Below are positions 51,114 to 62,488 of a stretch of 64,000 nucleotides of DNA, one piece after another. Each line of letters starts with the position of its first letter. The stretch's first letter is position 1. The notes under the pieces were generated by a model, which made no database searches, was not told where the DNA came from, and was given only the letters and a program-made list of their open reading frames with translations. Position numbers and translations under genes: made by a program. The DNA is from Cymbomonas tetramitiformis. Lineage: Eukaryota; Chlorophyta; Pyramimonadophyceae; Pyramimonadales; Pyramimonadaceae. The DNA lies in assembly GCA_001247695.2 (NCBI GenBank), contig LGRX02033392.1, positions 1 through 64,000 of the forward strand, read 5' to 3'.

Positions 51114-53158
51114 CACAATGTCGTCGAGTCTCCCTCACCAAGCTCCTCAGCACCAACAGTGACGTCATCCGACCTACCTCCTTTCACAATGTCGTCGAGT
51201 CTCCCCTCACCAAGCTCCTCAGCACCAACAGTGACGTCATCCGGCCTACCTCCTTTCACAATGTCGTTGAGTCTCAAAGTGCTCTGCCACAGCTGTTTAT
51301 CTTTCAGCAATTTGAAACCCAGGCGCAAAATCTCTGGGCCGTATTCGTGACATTGCGCTAGCTGCTCATGTCTGGTCCTCGTCACCAATGATGCCTCACC
51401 CACGGTGTCATCCATTAAACTTCTATTCTGCTGTAAGTCGAGCATCCTGAGCGTCATTCCAGACATATGGCTACTATTTCCCGCCAAGTCCGCAGATGGG
51501 TTTTTCCACCATAGCTCTTCTCTCGAATCACCTTTGGTATTTGTGGCCATATCACTGAGAGCTACGATCTTGGCGATGCCAAGACGACGCTTCTCAACAT
51601 CTATGGTTGATTCACATGACGGTGACGCGAGCAAATCGTCATTTGGCGATGTCTCAAAACCGTGACTTGGATTTGCTAAATTCGCGACGGGCTCAAGCCT
51701 GTGGCGCAGGGCAAGCATGGAAATGTCACCGCAGCGTTTTTGGCCTTCACCTTTCCGCCAACTCATGAGACTGCTCCAATATTTGTGCAGCTTCATTTCC
51801 CCACTTGCTTGCCATTGCTGCAAGGCTGACACTGAGAAGTGTCGGATCTGTTGAAGCGATGACGCAGAAGATGCCCTGGCCTGCTGCACTACAGAGACTG
51901 CTTTCTCCCGCATCGCAAATTCCACGTTCTGGTAAAAAGGCCGCTGCAGCCACACTGCCAATAGCAACATGCAAACACCAAAAACAGCATATGCCCACCA
52001 AGCGCGCTTGGCGCCACAATCTTCGCAATACCCATCACTCCCAAGTGTCCACCCATTCTGACAGGCCCCGCATAACACGGCATCGTGCCCCTCACGACAG
52101 GAGCTGAGTTCCGTGCTTTCCAGAAATTCCATGTGACCTGTCTCGTAATAGCGGTGAAGCAGATGTTCTCTGTCGTACGTCTCTGATGTGACCTCTCCAA
52201 GGCAAGCATCTTCCGGCGTACATTGGTAGAACTTGATTTCCTGCGTGTCTCGTCTCCAATACCCGGGCAGCCCGCGCATGAGCCCGTAACGGCATTGCGC
52301 GCCTTGTGAGCAGCTTGCGCAGGTCTGGTTCACGAATGCGCCGCTCTCATCAGGTCCACTCTGATAAAAGCCCTCGTTGCACACGCAAACAGCCTGCAGT
52401 GTATCTGCAGCAAACTCGTGGCAGAAGGCGAGAGTGTCCACATACCACGAGCCATTGAAGATACATACGTATTCTGAGTGGGTATCAGGAGCGCACGAGA
52501 GGCACTCGGCGAGGCCCTCCACTGGCGCAACCTCTCCCTCGGTGCATTCCTCCGAGCACACCTCGACGCGCCCTGTGTCCTGGCTTTGTGTGCCGATTAG
52601 ACATGGGACACAGCTGCTGGAGTTGAGCTGGTCCTGGTAAAAGCCCGGCTCACAAGGAGCGCAGTGGTGGAGGTCCTCTGGGGCGTGGTAGTGTCCATGC
52701 GCACACACGCACTCCTCCGGCGACGTGGCGTCCTCGCGGAGCGTCGTGAGGCCATCGGTGCTGCCCTCGTGATTGCACAGGCTGCAGGCCTCCTCTTGTC
52801 CGAGGGTTGTGGACCTAGAGCCATACCGGCCGTATCCACAAATCTTGCAGAAAAGCTGGCTGTCGATGTCGGATGCGGCGTTGTAGTATCCAGCTGCGCA
52901 CTCGCACCTCAGCCCGGATTCGTCTGCCACCTGGTGGTCAGGGTCCTCGTAACACAGAACTGGGCTGAAGTAATACTCGAGAGGTGAGCCTTGCAAAGCG
53001 CAACCTTGAGGGTCCGTCCAGTTCCACGCCGGCAACTCCTCCAGCGCCTCCTGCTGCTGCTTGCGGTCAACAAAGCGCACATACACCATGTAGGCGCCGT
53101 ACGGGCTCATGGATTCCACTTGGCTCATGTACCTGATCCAAACACATCGAAGGCCCAT
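51113..53158 (-). CDS. Large membrane protein, middle part: ephrin-receptor-like cysteine repeats and first membrane segment
   Basis: Residues 75-385 hold many CxxC and CxxCxxGxY repeats (CAAGYYNA, CAPCEPGFYQD, CVCNEGFYQSG, CGACQNGW), the pattern of GCC2/GCC3 or ephrin-type-A/B receptor-like domains, which are extracellular. A membrane segment follows at about 388-408 (WWAYAVFGVCMLLLAVWL). The next 270 residues are polar and probably cytosolic. The last 70 bases are a duplicated unit ending in a shifted frame. Upstream, coding (KLRAFDKVAGHCTITG) continues to about 53265 in another frame, so the true exon start lies beyond this ATG. Confidence 0.8.
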   Translation of the reverse strand: MGLRCVWIRYMSQVESMSPYGAYMVYVRFVDRKQQQEALEELPAWNWTDPQGCALQGSPLEYYFSPVLCYEDPDHQVADESGLRCECAAGYYNAASDIDSQLFCKICGYGRYGSRSTTLGQEEACSLCNHEGSTDGLTTLREDATSPEECVCAHGHYHAPEDLHHCAPCEPGFYQDQLNSSSCVPCLIGTQSQDTGRVEVCSEECTEGEVAPVEGLAECLSCAPDTHSEYVCIFNGSWYVDTLAFCHEFAADTLQAVCVCNEGFYQSGPDESGAFVNQTCASCSQGAQCRYGLMRGLPGYWRRDTQEIKFYQCTPEDACLGEVTSETYDREHLLHRYYETGHMEFLESTELSSCREGHDAVLCGACQNGWTLGSDGYCEDCGAKRAWWAYAVFGVCMLLLAVWLQRPFYQNVEFAMREKAVSVVQQARASSASSLQQIRHFSVSALQQWQASGEMKLHKYWSSLMSWRKGEGQKRCGDISMLALRHRLEPVANLANPSHGFETSPNDDLLASPSCESTIDVEKRRLGIAKIVALSDMATNTKGDSREELWWKNPSADLAGNSSHMSGMTLRMLDLQQNRSLMDDTVGEASLVTRTRHEQLAQCHEYGPEILRLGFKLLKDKQLWQSTLRLNDIVKGGRPDDVTVGAEELGEGRLDDIVKGGRSDDVTVGAEELGEGDSTTL
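51114..51275 (-). repeat. About 71-bp coding duplication with a one-base difference
   Basis: The unit encoding DDVTVGAEELGEG...LDDIVKGG occurs about three times. Near 51129 the run reads CTCCCTC, whereas the neighbouring copy at about 51199 reads CTCCCCTC. The missing C moves the reading frame between the two large ORFs of the membrane-protein gene. Confidence 0.8.
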
Positions 53159-53494
53159 GTATCTGATCCGAACACGTCAACGGATCCTGGTGCCCCTGTG
53201 ATTGTACAGTGCCCAGCAACCTTATCAAACGCTCTAAGCTTGCAGCCAGCATACTTATAATGCTCTACAGGGGGCTGAGTCAGTTTGTCGACGACTGCGT
53301 TCACAACCAGCCCACTGACTTACAACGCAGGCAGGCACATGCACTCCACGCTTAAGGGTGCAGCCCTGTCACTCCGGTTAGTGTGTGGGCCTTCGTCAAT
53401 GAATGGAATTTCTGGCCACACTCGTGGTGCAGATCAAATGCATACTACAAGAATGATTATGATTTGTGCAGATGTATCATTTTTGAGGAGGGAG

Positions 53495-54855
53495 CAACCA
53501 CATACCTCCCAGTGGACTCGTTGAAGTGTGTTACCATGTGCCCGTCGACCGATTTACGGGTGGTTGGCTGGACCTCTGTCCTGAAAATGTCTACCAAAAA
53601 GTTGTCATCACCCAGGGTGAGGGAGTTACTGAATCTATCCAAGGGAGTCACCGTCCAACTGGCACTGTCACCCGTGTGAAGCGCCAGCCCGTCGTCCACT
53701 CTTGCTGCCGTCGATCGATTGCTAATAACATCAGAGACAACTGTAAGCAGCACGCGCAGCTCTTGCAGATATTCCACACCGTCTACGATATTCGCGACTT
53801 TAAATGTGGCTATTTGGTTTGTCACTGACTTGTTATGCAGCTGCAAGAACACGATGTGCAACGTTTGCATATCGCCAGGTGTCGTCAAGGTGCCACTGAT
53901 GGGTTCCACTCGAACCCACGTCTGATTATCTTGAGCGGCAATGTTGAACGTAGTCACCAGGGAGCATACACCGCCATCATCTGCTTTGACACTTGAACCG
54001 ACGTTAATTATGTAGGGATCGATGACTGTAGGCTGCTGCCCGGCTACAACTGCATGCGCATGCTGCCCACTGAAAGGCACCACATCCCCGGATGAAGGCA
54101 AAAGCAACAGAGTGGACTGAACATGAACTCTGACGAAGACGGTAGCATTGATGGCACTGGTGAAGTTGATCGCTTGGTTGTCGGCCACCACTACCACGAC
54201 TGTGTAATTTCGCGTTGAAGTTCCATTTACATTTGATGCGTCCAACAGGACTTCGATCACGCCCTGCTGCGCGCCTTTGCTGGCGTACGCCTGCAGTCCA
54301 GAGGTATCCGACAACGAGCTTTGCTCCTCTTCGGCGCCCGTCATGTCAAGATTTGCATTTTTGTTTTCGAAAACATGAACTTGCTCCAGGAAGTAGTCAG
54401 TGGAGGTGACGTAGCTTGCCTCGTTTGGCCCATCTGGCTGCAGCTCCAGCAACTCAGTGCGCACATTCTGCATACTGACTGTAGCGTGCAGGATATCTGA
54501 AGTAAAGCGTAGGCGCGGAGCTACCTCCCATCGATACTCTTTTCTCATGATGACTCCGGAGTCTAGGGTGGCTTCAACCATGAAACTGTGGTTCCCTGCC
54601 ACAAGCCATGCGACCTCAAATGGCGAGGCGCAGTTCGTCATCGGGTCCTCATCTAACTGACACGCGAACTGCGCCACATCGTCGCCCCCGAAGGTGAAGG
54701 CGACGGTGGTGGCTTCATGTTCCTCCGGAGAGCGCGTGATGGGGAGCGCCCAAAAGCCCGGCGAGGGAGGAGGTGGCGGGTATGGTGTGGATGGGGGTGA
54801 AGGTGTTGGTACTTCTGTCTGTCCTCTGACAGTGGGAACAGTTGTGGCATCTGCG
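53495..54855 (-). CDS. Large membrane protein, N-terminal exon(s): Pro-rich linker and extracellular beta domains
   Basis: The frame starts at a likely acceptor (TGTGCGCAG, about 54855) with a Pro-rich linker (PPSTPYPPPPPSPGF). It continues through several beta-rich, Asn-glycosylation-rich stretches. The end (TPLDRFSNSLTLGDDNFLVDIF ... DGHMVTHFNESTGRY) looks like a filamin-type immunoglobulin repeat. It leaves the coding pattern at a donor, GGGAG then GTATGT, near 53497. Filamin-like repeats before cysteine repeats fit a large surface protein. I could not settle the splice phase into the next exon. Confidence 0.65.
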
Positions 54856-55000
54856 CACACATATCGAATTTCCCTTGAATTCGTATCAAAGAGCGTGATT
54901 ATGCAAATCAGCTGCCACGTATAACCAAATCATTCACGGCAAGGTGTGTGCACCTACAACAGGCAAGTGCCGATAGACTAATCCACCATCCTTAATGATC

Positions 55001-55580
55001 ATCATATACATGATAGTGGCAATCTAAAGAAACGGCGGTGCGGTAACATCTCACCCGAAAATGCAATTGGTGCTGAAGTTGGCTGTGGGAGTGGTGAGGC
55101 TGTGGGTGAGCGGGTGGGGCTGGCAGTGGGGAACGAGGTGGTGGGTGCCACCGTGGGCGTGGCAGTTGGCGCTGCGGACGGGGTGAGCGGGTGGGTGGGG
55201 CTGTGGGTGAGCGGGTGGGGCTGGCAGTGTGGTACTGGGCAGCGGTGCCACCGTGGCGGGCAGTTGGGCGCCCTGCGGCCGTGGTGAGCGGGTGGGTGGG
55301 GCTGTGGGTGAGCTGGTGGGGCTGGCAGGAACAGCAGTGGTGGGTGCCACCGTGGGCGTGGGCAGTTGGCGCTGCGGACGGGTGAGCGGGTGGGTGGGGC
55401 TGTGGGTGAGCGGGTGGGGCTGGCAGTGGGGATTGCTGGTGGTGGTGCCACCGTATGGTGGCAGTTGGCGCTGCGGGACGAGGGTGAGCTGGCAGGGTCA
55501 GGTGAGCGGTGGGGCTGGCAGTGGGGAACCAGGTGGTGGGTGCCACTGAGGGTGCTGGGCAGGATGTGGCACGTGGGCAA
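55001..55580 (-). repeat. Ser-Pro-Thr coding minisatellite
   Basis: On the minus strand the reading (PTASPTRSPTAPPTRSPT) repeats with short variable units. On the plus strand this is GGTGAGCGGGTGGGTGGGGCTG. It is probably the low-complexity stalk of the membrane-protein gene, with frame shifts between units. It could also be spacer DNA; the open frame extends to about 55691. Confidence 0.6.
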
Positions 55581-55624
55581 CCTCACTCCAGTGTTACAGG
55601 CATCTCTTGTAGCAACCATATGTA

Positions 55625-55762
55625 TGTCAAGAGCAGCGCCATTGCAGTCAACGGCACATGTCAAGAGCAGCGTCATTGCAGTCAACGGCACATGTCAAGA
55701 GCAGCGTCATTGCAGTCAACGGCACATGTCAAGAGCAGCGTCATTGCAGTCAACGGCACAGG
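55625..55762. repeat. 34-bp tandem repeat, four copies
   Basis: Four nearly identical copies of a 34-bp unit containing GTCAAGAGCAGCGTCATTGC lie in tandem. The length is not a multiple of three, so it is probably not coding. It lies at the outer edge of the Ser-Pro-Thr repeat. Confidence 0.92.
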
Positions 55763-55862
55763 CCACTTTCTGCATGAGCATAAGCATGCTGTACCATCAA
55801 TGACATTCATGCAATCGATACGACAATCTCAATTTGAATTTTCCCTGCCAGAATTATCATAA

Positions 55863-56920
55863 CCCCAAATGCACCGAAATAGTCATTGACTACCAAGACT
55901 ACATTTCACCTTACTTTATCGTGGAATCTCGGGGGTCCGCAGCTTGGTTTCTGATACTGTGGGGCTATTGCAACGGTGCATATACAAATGCCAAGCACGA
56001 ATAAGGCAAATCTTAGATAAAATCTTGTACCATCTCAAAGTCAACTAGCAGCTTGATTCCGAGGGGGTGTCATGTCAGTTCTTGACAGGCAAAGGGGTCC
56101 TGGGAGGGGTCAGCTCAGGCCCTACGCCTAGGGTCTGACTGGCCCCCAATCCCCAAGTACCCGTTCCCCCCGTTCCTTCTCCCTGCTTGTGGCCGAATGG
56201 GTGATCCGAACTCGAGCACTAGTCGGAATGATATTTCTACTCTGATGTCTCCACTAGTGTGGTAATGCCCACGCAACATCCAGTCAGCATGAAGCATCGC
56301 AGGACAACAACACGGTGCATATCGAATGGACTTATAACGATGCACGGCACCCCACGTCACAACATCTATTCAGCATGAAGCATTGAACAATTAAGACTAA
56401 GAGGGTTAATTACGGTTATTGCGGAACTCTGCTACCCCTAGCTTGGCTGTGAATTTTTGCTATTTAGCTTCGGATTTGGTTGAGAACTCCGGCCGGAGTT
56501 CTCAAATCCTTAGGTCACCATTGCCAAAGCTAGGACCAACCACACCAGTGACATCGGATGACACAGATGGAAAATGCAGTCCGAGTGAGACCCTCAGATC
56601 TGAATTGATGACACTCACTCGGAGGGCTGAGATGAGCTGTCCCTGGTTTCAACTTGGCTAAGTTGTGGGGGTCCTCGGCAGACCACGTAGTTGGTTGTAG
56701 GATTGATGACACTAGTGGAACCACTGATTGGTGGTTGCAGATTCATTGTGCATTGATTTGATCCTGCCGATGCAGGATTGGTTAGCCGTCATTTCTAGGA
56801 GGTAGAAATATAGAAGGATGGTTTGCAGCTCACTCTTGAATGAGCAGCAAATTGTTCAAGCTCCTTGTCACTCTAGTGGAGACATCGGAGAAAATATTTC
56901 AGTCTGACTAGAGCTTCAGA
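55863..56920. other. Region without a recognisable gene
   Basis: No protein family or structured repeat is evident apart from the 45-bp phrase at 56297-56341, which recurs at about 58408. A short inverted repeat, GAGAACTCCGGCCGGAGTTCTC, lies at about 56482-56503. Confidence 0.5.
56297..56341. repeat. 45-bp repeat, left copy
   Basis: A phrase beginning CAGGACAACAACAC and ending GGACTTATAACGATGCA occurs here and at 58409-58453 in the same orientation with two or three changes. The two copies enclose the unknown gene at 56922-58322, so they may be ends of an old mobile element. Confidence 0.75.
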
Positions 56921-56921
56921 T

Positions 56922-57494
56922 TTGTTCAAGATTTCTCTTTGGCTGGACGAGGACTCGTTGGAGCTCTCTTTTCAGTGTCTAAATCTGGCTTCTGACAGTG
57001 ACCTCGAGGTTGAATTTTCGAGATCAGACATCCGGGCTGCCCGTAGTTTGACAAATTTACAGCAGCACCCCGAGGTGCACGAAGTCTACAAACAGTTGAA
57101 GGACAGATTTGCTGATTTGCGGCAGTTTCCTGGCCCTCATATTTGGGAGTTTTGTCCTAAAGAGAGTTTCCATCACTGCTGGTGCAGCTTGGCGCCACGG
57201 AGGTATTTTTGCCCGTGTGACTCCTGTGTTAATCAGTCCTCATTTGGCAGCATTGCTGCTTTAATTGCTCATTACAGCGACCCCCCGAAACGGGACATTA
57301 CCTTCAACGGCGTGACCGTCACCAGGGAATTCAGTGCAGTACAGCACTACCTTTTTCTGTGGGTCTTAGCAGGATCCCCCATCGAGCTTACCACGGGGCT
57401 AGTCTTTGGAATCGGGACCAACGGACCTATTTGCAGACATCTATGCAGCAGAGGTGGTCATGCCATTGCCGATGAATTTGAAGGGCTTGCTTGA
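56922..57494 (+). CDS. Unknown Cys/His-rich protein, N-terminal part
   Basis: About 190 open codons contain a Cys/His cluster at about residues 82-110 (FCPKESFHHCWC, then FCPCDSCVN), which may bind zinc. A region that looks folded follows (FSAVQHYLFLWVLAGSP). No ATG opens the frame, so the start is uncertain. A stop at 57494 is followed at once by further open frames in the same direction, which suggests introns or frame breaks. I do not recognise the family. Confidence 0.4.
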   Translation: MFKISLWLDEDSLELSFQCLNLASDSDLEVEFSRSDIRAARSLTNLQQHPEVHEVYKQLKDRFADLRQFPGPHIWEFCPKESFHHCWCSLAPRRYFCPCDSCVNQSSFGSIAALIAHYSDPPKRDITFNGVTVTREFSAVQHYLFLWVLAGSPIELTTGLVFGIGTNGPICRHLCSRGGHAIADEFEGLA

Positions 57495-57504
57495 CTAAGG
57501 GAAG

Positions 57505-58322
57505 TTGGGCAGTATCAAGCACGGACCTACGGCCACGGCTCTCCGTCAGAAGGAACTGCTGAACGGTTTGAAGGCATTCATTCCGTGGTTTCAGCAGCTC
57601 CCTAAACGTAGGCAGCAGGCCCTGGTGGGCACCGTCGTGGATACCACGGCGGAAATCTTCAAGAAGGCCGAGGCTGCAGCTGGGTCCGACGGTGAAGATC
57701 CCCCGGCCAAACGCCACTGCAGTGCAAGCAGGAGTGATCCGTAAGACTTTTCTGGCCTCGGGCCGTATCCTGAAAGCCGCTGATGCCTTGGTGGTGGACT
57801 GGGACACAGAAGACAAGAGACGACATGTCCGAGGGAGATGAGGAGGAGGACGAGCACGACTCTCCTCCGAAAAGGAAGAGACCTCCGAAGCAGGTTTGTC
57901 CGACGCCGGAGCCTGCGGCGAAACATCATTCGTCGCCAGCGACATCTCGCAGGCAGGCGAAGGCGTTGGGACGCGTTCGGAGGGCGTACCGTGCCGCTCT
58001 GCGTATCGCGAGGGCTGTGGAGGAGTTTCCCCATGCTTTTGGGGACGAGATGGAGTGGATTATCCAGCCGGGCGCTTGCCCGGACATCGCGGACCAGGTG
58101 AACGACGGCTCCGAGGTGGACGGCCTGGAGGATGCGCGGGAGTGTGCGCCCGCGTCTCTGGAGAAGTACATCGCCTTCTTACGCGGTTCGGCGGTAATCT
58201 GGTACTCGCACTTACTCAAGTGCCCTGATGCGAACACCGACTCCCTCCCCGACCCGAGGAAGGAGAGCTGGTTACAAGAGCTCCCCGCGGGGAAGGCCAC
58301 CTACGGAACTAGAACTAGCTAG
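57505..58322 (+). CDS. Unknown basic/acidic protein, C-terminal part
   Basis: Two successive open frames (57505-57744 and 57783-58322) probably continue the gene on the left. The second contains an acidic stretch (SEGDEEEDEHD), a nuclear-localisation-like PPKRKRPPKQ and about 100 helical residues. It ends at 58322. The gene is bracketed by 45-bp direct repeats at 56297 and 58409. It may be a mobile-element protein, but no catalytic motif is visible. Confidence 0.4.
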
Positions 58323-60950
58323 CTGACTCTAGATGCAAATCTATTTTGGAATGAAACATCTTGTGAAGACCTGTGTTTGGTATTTGCGAATGTTCTCATG
58401 CAATAACACAGGACAACAACACTGCGCATATCGAATGGACTTATAACGATGCAATCTTGTCATCAAACATACGTCTCGACAGCACATGACCACACAACAT
58501 GGAAGAATCAATGTTTGCTACTGGCTTTTAGAGATTCTTCATCAGGTCCATTCCCAGAGATACACGTATCACACATGAGCATGTTTGATGACAGTGGTTG
58601 CCAAGATGGACTCTTTTTGCGTGGCCGAGTTCGACAAATACATTCGAGAATGTATGGCCTCAGGCTTTGATCTAACCCTAAACCCTAATGGTTAACACAC
58701 AATTATTGTGTGATACGCAATTTGCTGAGATGTGTATGTAGGGCCTCGGGCAATGAACCATGAAGTTGACGAGGAAACAAATACTCGAGTGGTGTCGCCA
58801 AGAAGTGCAAGCAAGATACATTGTTAATTCTGAAGTATTCGAGCGAAGTAATAAATGAGCAACTCTGATTGCAGTATAGCCTTTGCACAGAGGAACTTCA
58901 CTAAGCACATTAGGTACTTAGCGGGTGCTTAGGGAACTTCGTGTGTAAAAGGCTTAAGGAACCGAGCTTAGTGGCTTGTTGGTTTGTAGCTACCTGTGCT
59001 AACAGTAATGTGTCACGAAGCTACATGTGCCCTTTAGGTCGACTGCAACAGGAGACACGAATTCTTGATATCTGAAACCATTCAAATATTGTGCACTCCA
59101 ATCCAAAACACAAAAATGTGGAAAGTGCATCTGGCTTAGGTGAAGATAATGAGACCTTGCGAGAGACAAAGCAACATGCCACAGGTTACGAATACGAGTC
59201 CGAACCGATACGGACTCCGCTCAGTTCTTTTGCACTTTCTCGCCCAACCCAACCCAACCCAGACTCTATCTCTTTCAGTTGCAGAGCATTTTGTTATTTA
59301 AAATGCAGTCATAAGAATATGTAGACCTGTACTGGTTAACACTGAATGTCTTGGCTGGTGGCTTAGACAACGCCAGTCATACACGTGGCATTCCTTTAAC
59401 AGACGTTCCAGCAGTGTGCCTTTTGGCAAGAGATTATTGTGTGTGCACGAAGGAAATGACGAAATCTGTGCAGTGATGCCTTTGTTTGACCACTGGCAGA
59501 GAAAACGAAGGAAACCGCCAAAATAAATTGCAGAATCACTGTACTGTCATATCAGTAACACGCGAAGAGGTGCTGTTGCTTGGACAATCTTCGAAGCATC
59601 ACCGGAAGAACTCAAAACTGTGGTTTTTATACTAGCAAAGCATGCAAGCAATGACTAAAAAAGGTTGAGCCAAGTGTATATCGCACCAGGCGTCGGGCAA
59701 TCTTCATTTAAAGAGGTTCCGTTAGTACTCGTAACCTCGACATTTTCCGGAATGGTTCCACATAGACCCCAGTTATAGCTGATGTTCCTGCAGAAAAGAA
59801 GACAGCATACAATCGTGCCAAGCCTCAGCAGTTAAACTAGTGCTCCGTAAGAAAAGCATTCATTGCGGCAATTTAGTAGGAATATCTGGATGAGCTTGCG
59901 ACATGCACACAAAGCCGTATTCACCGGTCTCCTGCAAGGCTGAGGTATTTTGTAGAGCATCCGAGTAGTAGCGGTGCAGTACAAGCCGTGCAGTTACGGA
60001 GGCGTGCACCTTCACCAGCAGACCAATGGCATAACAACGTCTCATAAGGAACCACCAGAAGTTTTTGTGTTTATTGCAGGGAACACCTCCAGTATTTTCT
60101 GTGTGTTGTTGGGTACAATCATTCCCGGCAATCGTGGCCTGCATTTATGGTGTGGGACATCTGTCATGCTTTGAATGTAATTTTCAAGTTTGCTCCATTA
60201 TGCGACCTACCATCCATTGGCTCGCCGTGTTTGCACTTTGTGCAAAAGTGCAAATTTTGATTTATATGGAGTGTTTTAGAAATATGGTAGACTGGTCAGG
60301 ACAGGGAATATCCGCGCCACAAATGTCCTCACCACCGGATATCTACAGATGGAAAGCAAACCTGGCATTAAGGCTCGCGCATCACCGGCAATTTGGAAAC
60401 GGTGGTTGATTATACCGGGTTCATTTACAGTAATACTTTAGGTGGTAATCCCAAAGTATTACCGCTTGCACGAAACGACGGAAGTTTTTATCAAGGCTCC
60501 CTTCTTGTGGATTACACGTTTAATATGTTCAAATTGGAGTGCAATAGAATTGTTGTGGTTTCGGACTTTCAGAATCCGTGACTCATACGGCAGTAGAATC
60601 GATGTCACATGACACCGGTAGGTCCGTGACAAAGAACAGAGGTGACAAGTACCACGCACCGACACGTTCTGCTCAGCTCTGTTCCATTTGCTCTTGCAAA
60701 CAGAAACCTTCACGGGTACCGAGCATACTCTGTGAGGCACACTGCAATTCAGATGTTGCAGTTTTCCTTCTCTTTATCTGCTCATTGTAGACTGAAGAGT
60801 ATGTTGTGACTTAGCCACTACGATGTGCGGCGGTGATCGACGGCGACGGGAGCTACTGTGACCGCATTGCGACGGCATTGGCTTTGGCTGCTGTTTTCCT
60901 CATCAACAGGTTAGCAGCCCCGCTGTCGCTAGTTCTCTATAAATCATAGT
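58323..60950. other. Long region without a recognisable gene
   Basis: Open frames are short on both strands and match nothing I know. It contains the right-hand copy of the 45-bp repeat (58409-58453) and the interstitial telomere-like motif (58672-58688). No tandem repeats stand out in the rest. Confidence 0.5.
58672..58688. repeat. Interstitial telomere-like motif (CCCTAAA)2
   Basis: TAACCCTAAACCCTAA matches two repeats of the plant and green-algal telomere unit TTTAGGG in reverse orientation. It is short and isolated, so it does not mark a chromosome end here. Confidence 0.7.
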
Positions 60951-60977
60951 ACAGTGGGATGTGGACATTGCAATGCC

Positions 60978-61199
60978 GATTTTGCCAGGGTCGACACCCT
61001 CGTTTGGTTCATCACCTTTTTATCGTGGTTCGTTGCCCCTGGCACCATTAAGAGCTACACGTCGGGGACCCGGCAGCTACACCTTCAACGGGGTCACGAG
61101 TGGCGGCCGGTGGCGGAGCGGTTCAGAGTGGCGGCTACATTGCAGGGGGTGCGGCGCTACTGGGACCGGCCATCCAAGCCGGCCACGCCGCTCAAGTAA
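60978..61199 (+). pseudogene. Duplicate core-binding domain of a tyrosine recombinase
   Basis: About 70 codons (FLSWFVAPGTIKSYTSGTRQLH ... VRRYWDRPSKPATPL) match the N-terminal helical DNA-binding domain found again at 61660-61830. The frame ends with a stop at 61197. No catalytic part follows, so it is an orphan duplicate or the remains of a second copy. Confidence 0.65.
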
Positions 61200-61659
61200 C
61201 AAAACTGAAGGGACATGGCTCGGTACGTGGACTTCGGCTTCTTCTCTGATCTGTCCTTGTGTTTACACCGGAGAACGCATCCAAGGAATGACTACGAGCA
61301 GAGTGGACGCAACAGCCGAGCTGCTCAGGAAAATCTGACACAACCACAGAAAGGGGGGATGCCGCATTCACGTATACTTGGGTGAAACGGGAACGAGCAA
61401 AACAGGGCACGTCAGGGTACTACCGGCGGACTGCACTCTCACGAGGGGGCATGCAGTGCAGGCAGCACAGTAAAGACAAGACAGGACCAAAGGATGGCAG
61501 AGACACCGTCCCAAGCTATGTGGACATGGCCCTCATCGAGAGAATAGAAGGAATGCAGGAAGGAGCCCTCACGCAAAAAGATGCCCCCAAGAGGCAGGGT
61601 GACAGCTCCTCACCTCGTAGAAATTACACACCGACGACAAAAAATGGGGGCGCAAGCTG
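61200..61659 (+). other. Segment between the two recombinase N-terminal domains
   Basis: A basic open frame (61382-61696) rich in Lys, Arg, Gly and Ser lies here (GPKDGRDTVPSYVDMALIERIEG). It runs into the second core-binding domain and is probably the recombinase leader. No domain is recognised. Confidence 0.35.
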
Positions 61660-62488
61660 CTCGAAAAACATCACGTACTTCAGCTGGTTTGTGTAGCCCG
61701 ACACCATCAAGAATTACCTGGTGGGAGCGAGGCAGTTGCATCTACAGGGGCACATCCAGGCATGCGGTGGCAGCCACCCTTCAGGGGGTGAAGAGGTGCT
61801 GGGAGAAGCCCCCCAAGCCGGTCATGCCTGTCACATTGGCTGACCTGGAGAAGATGGCGCTCCTCATTTCCGTGCACGACCTCAAACAGGAGGCATTGTG
61901 GGCAGCCATCCTCGTGAGTTTCTTCGGGCTGTTCCGCAAGGACAACCTTACCACAGGGAAGGCAGATGCATGGCACACGCAAGGCGGCCTGGTGAGAGAT
62001 GACATCCTCTTCTAGGAAGAAGGCTCAGTGGTGTGGATTAGAGTGCGACACAGTAAGACGATTCAGTACGGGTAGCGGCAGCGCTGGGTGCCGTTGCGGG
62101 CGGTGTCGGGGTCGCTCTTGTGCCCGGTGCGGGCGCTGCTCCGCCTCATGGAGCGCACGATGGGGCGGCCAGGGGATTCGCCCCTCTTTGTCATGGAGAA
62201 GGTGACAGGCAGGCGAGGCACAGTGGTGCCCATGACCCACGATGCCCAGGTGACAGGCATCAAGAGCCTTGTGGAGCGGGTGGGGCTGGACCTGGCCAGC
62301 TAAGAAGGGCACTCCCTTCAGCGGGGCGGGGCCACGGCGGCGATGCGCCTGGACATTAACTCCATCTACATCAAGATGCAGGGAGACCGGAAGAGCGACT
62401 GCTTTGAGCGGTATTGCGAGCTGGACACCGAGCAGAAGCTTGTCCTTCCCGGGGCCATGGCAGAGGCAGCAGCTGCACTGCGGTAGAC
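61660..62488 (+). pseudogene. Tyrosine recombinase, YR mobile-element type
   Basis: Across several frame breaks and stops the plus strand encodes the core-binding domain (FSWFV...TIKNYLVGARQLHLQG), then FFGLFRKDNL with the first catalytic Arg (about 61930). GHSLQRGGAT follows, giving the His-x-x-Arg pair (His at 62310, Arg at 62322), and FERYCELD with the nucleophile Tyr at 62412. GDRKSD replaces the usual GDWKSD. This pattern is found in Crypton and DIRS-like elements and related algal recombinases. There is no reverse transcriptase nearby, which favours a Crypton-like origin. It is clearly inactive. Confidence 0.82.

Noticed and set aside
59091..60400. Several short open frames on both strands
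   Set aside because: Each is under 115 codons, has no motif, no splice context and no repeat in the window; I could not support a gene.
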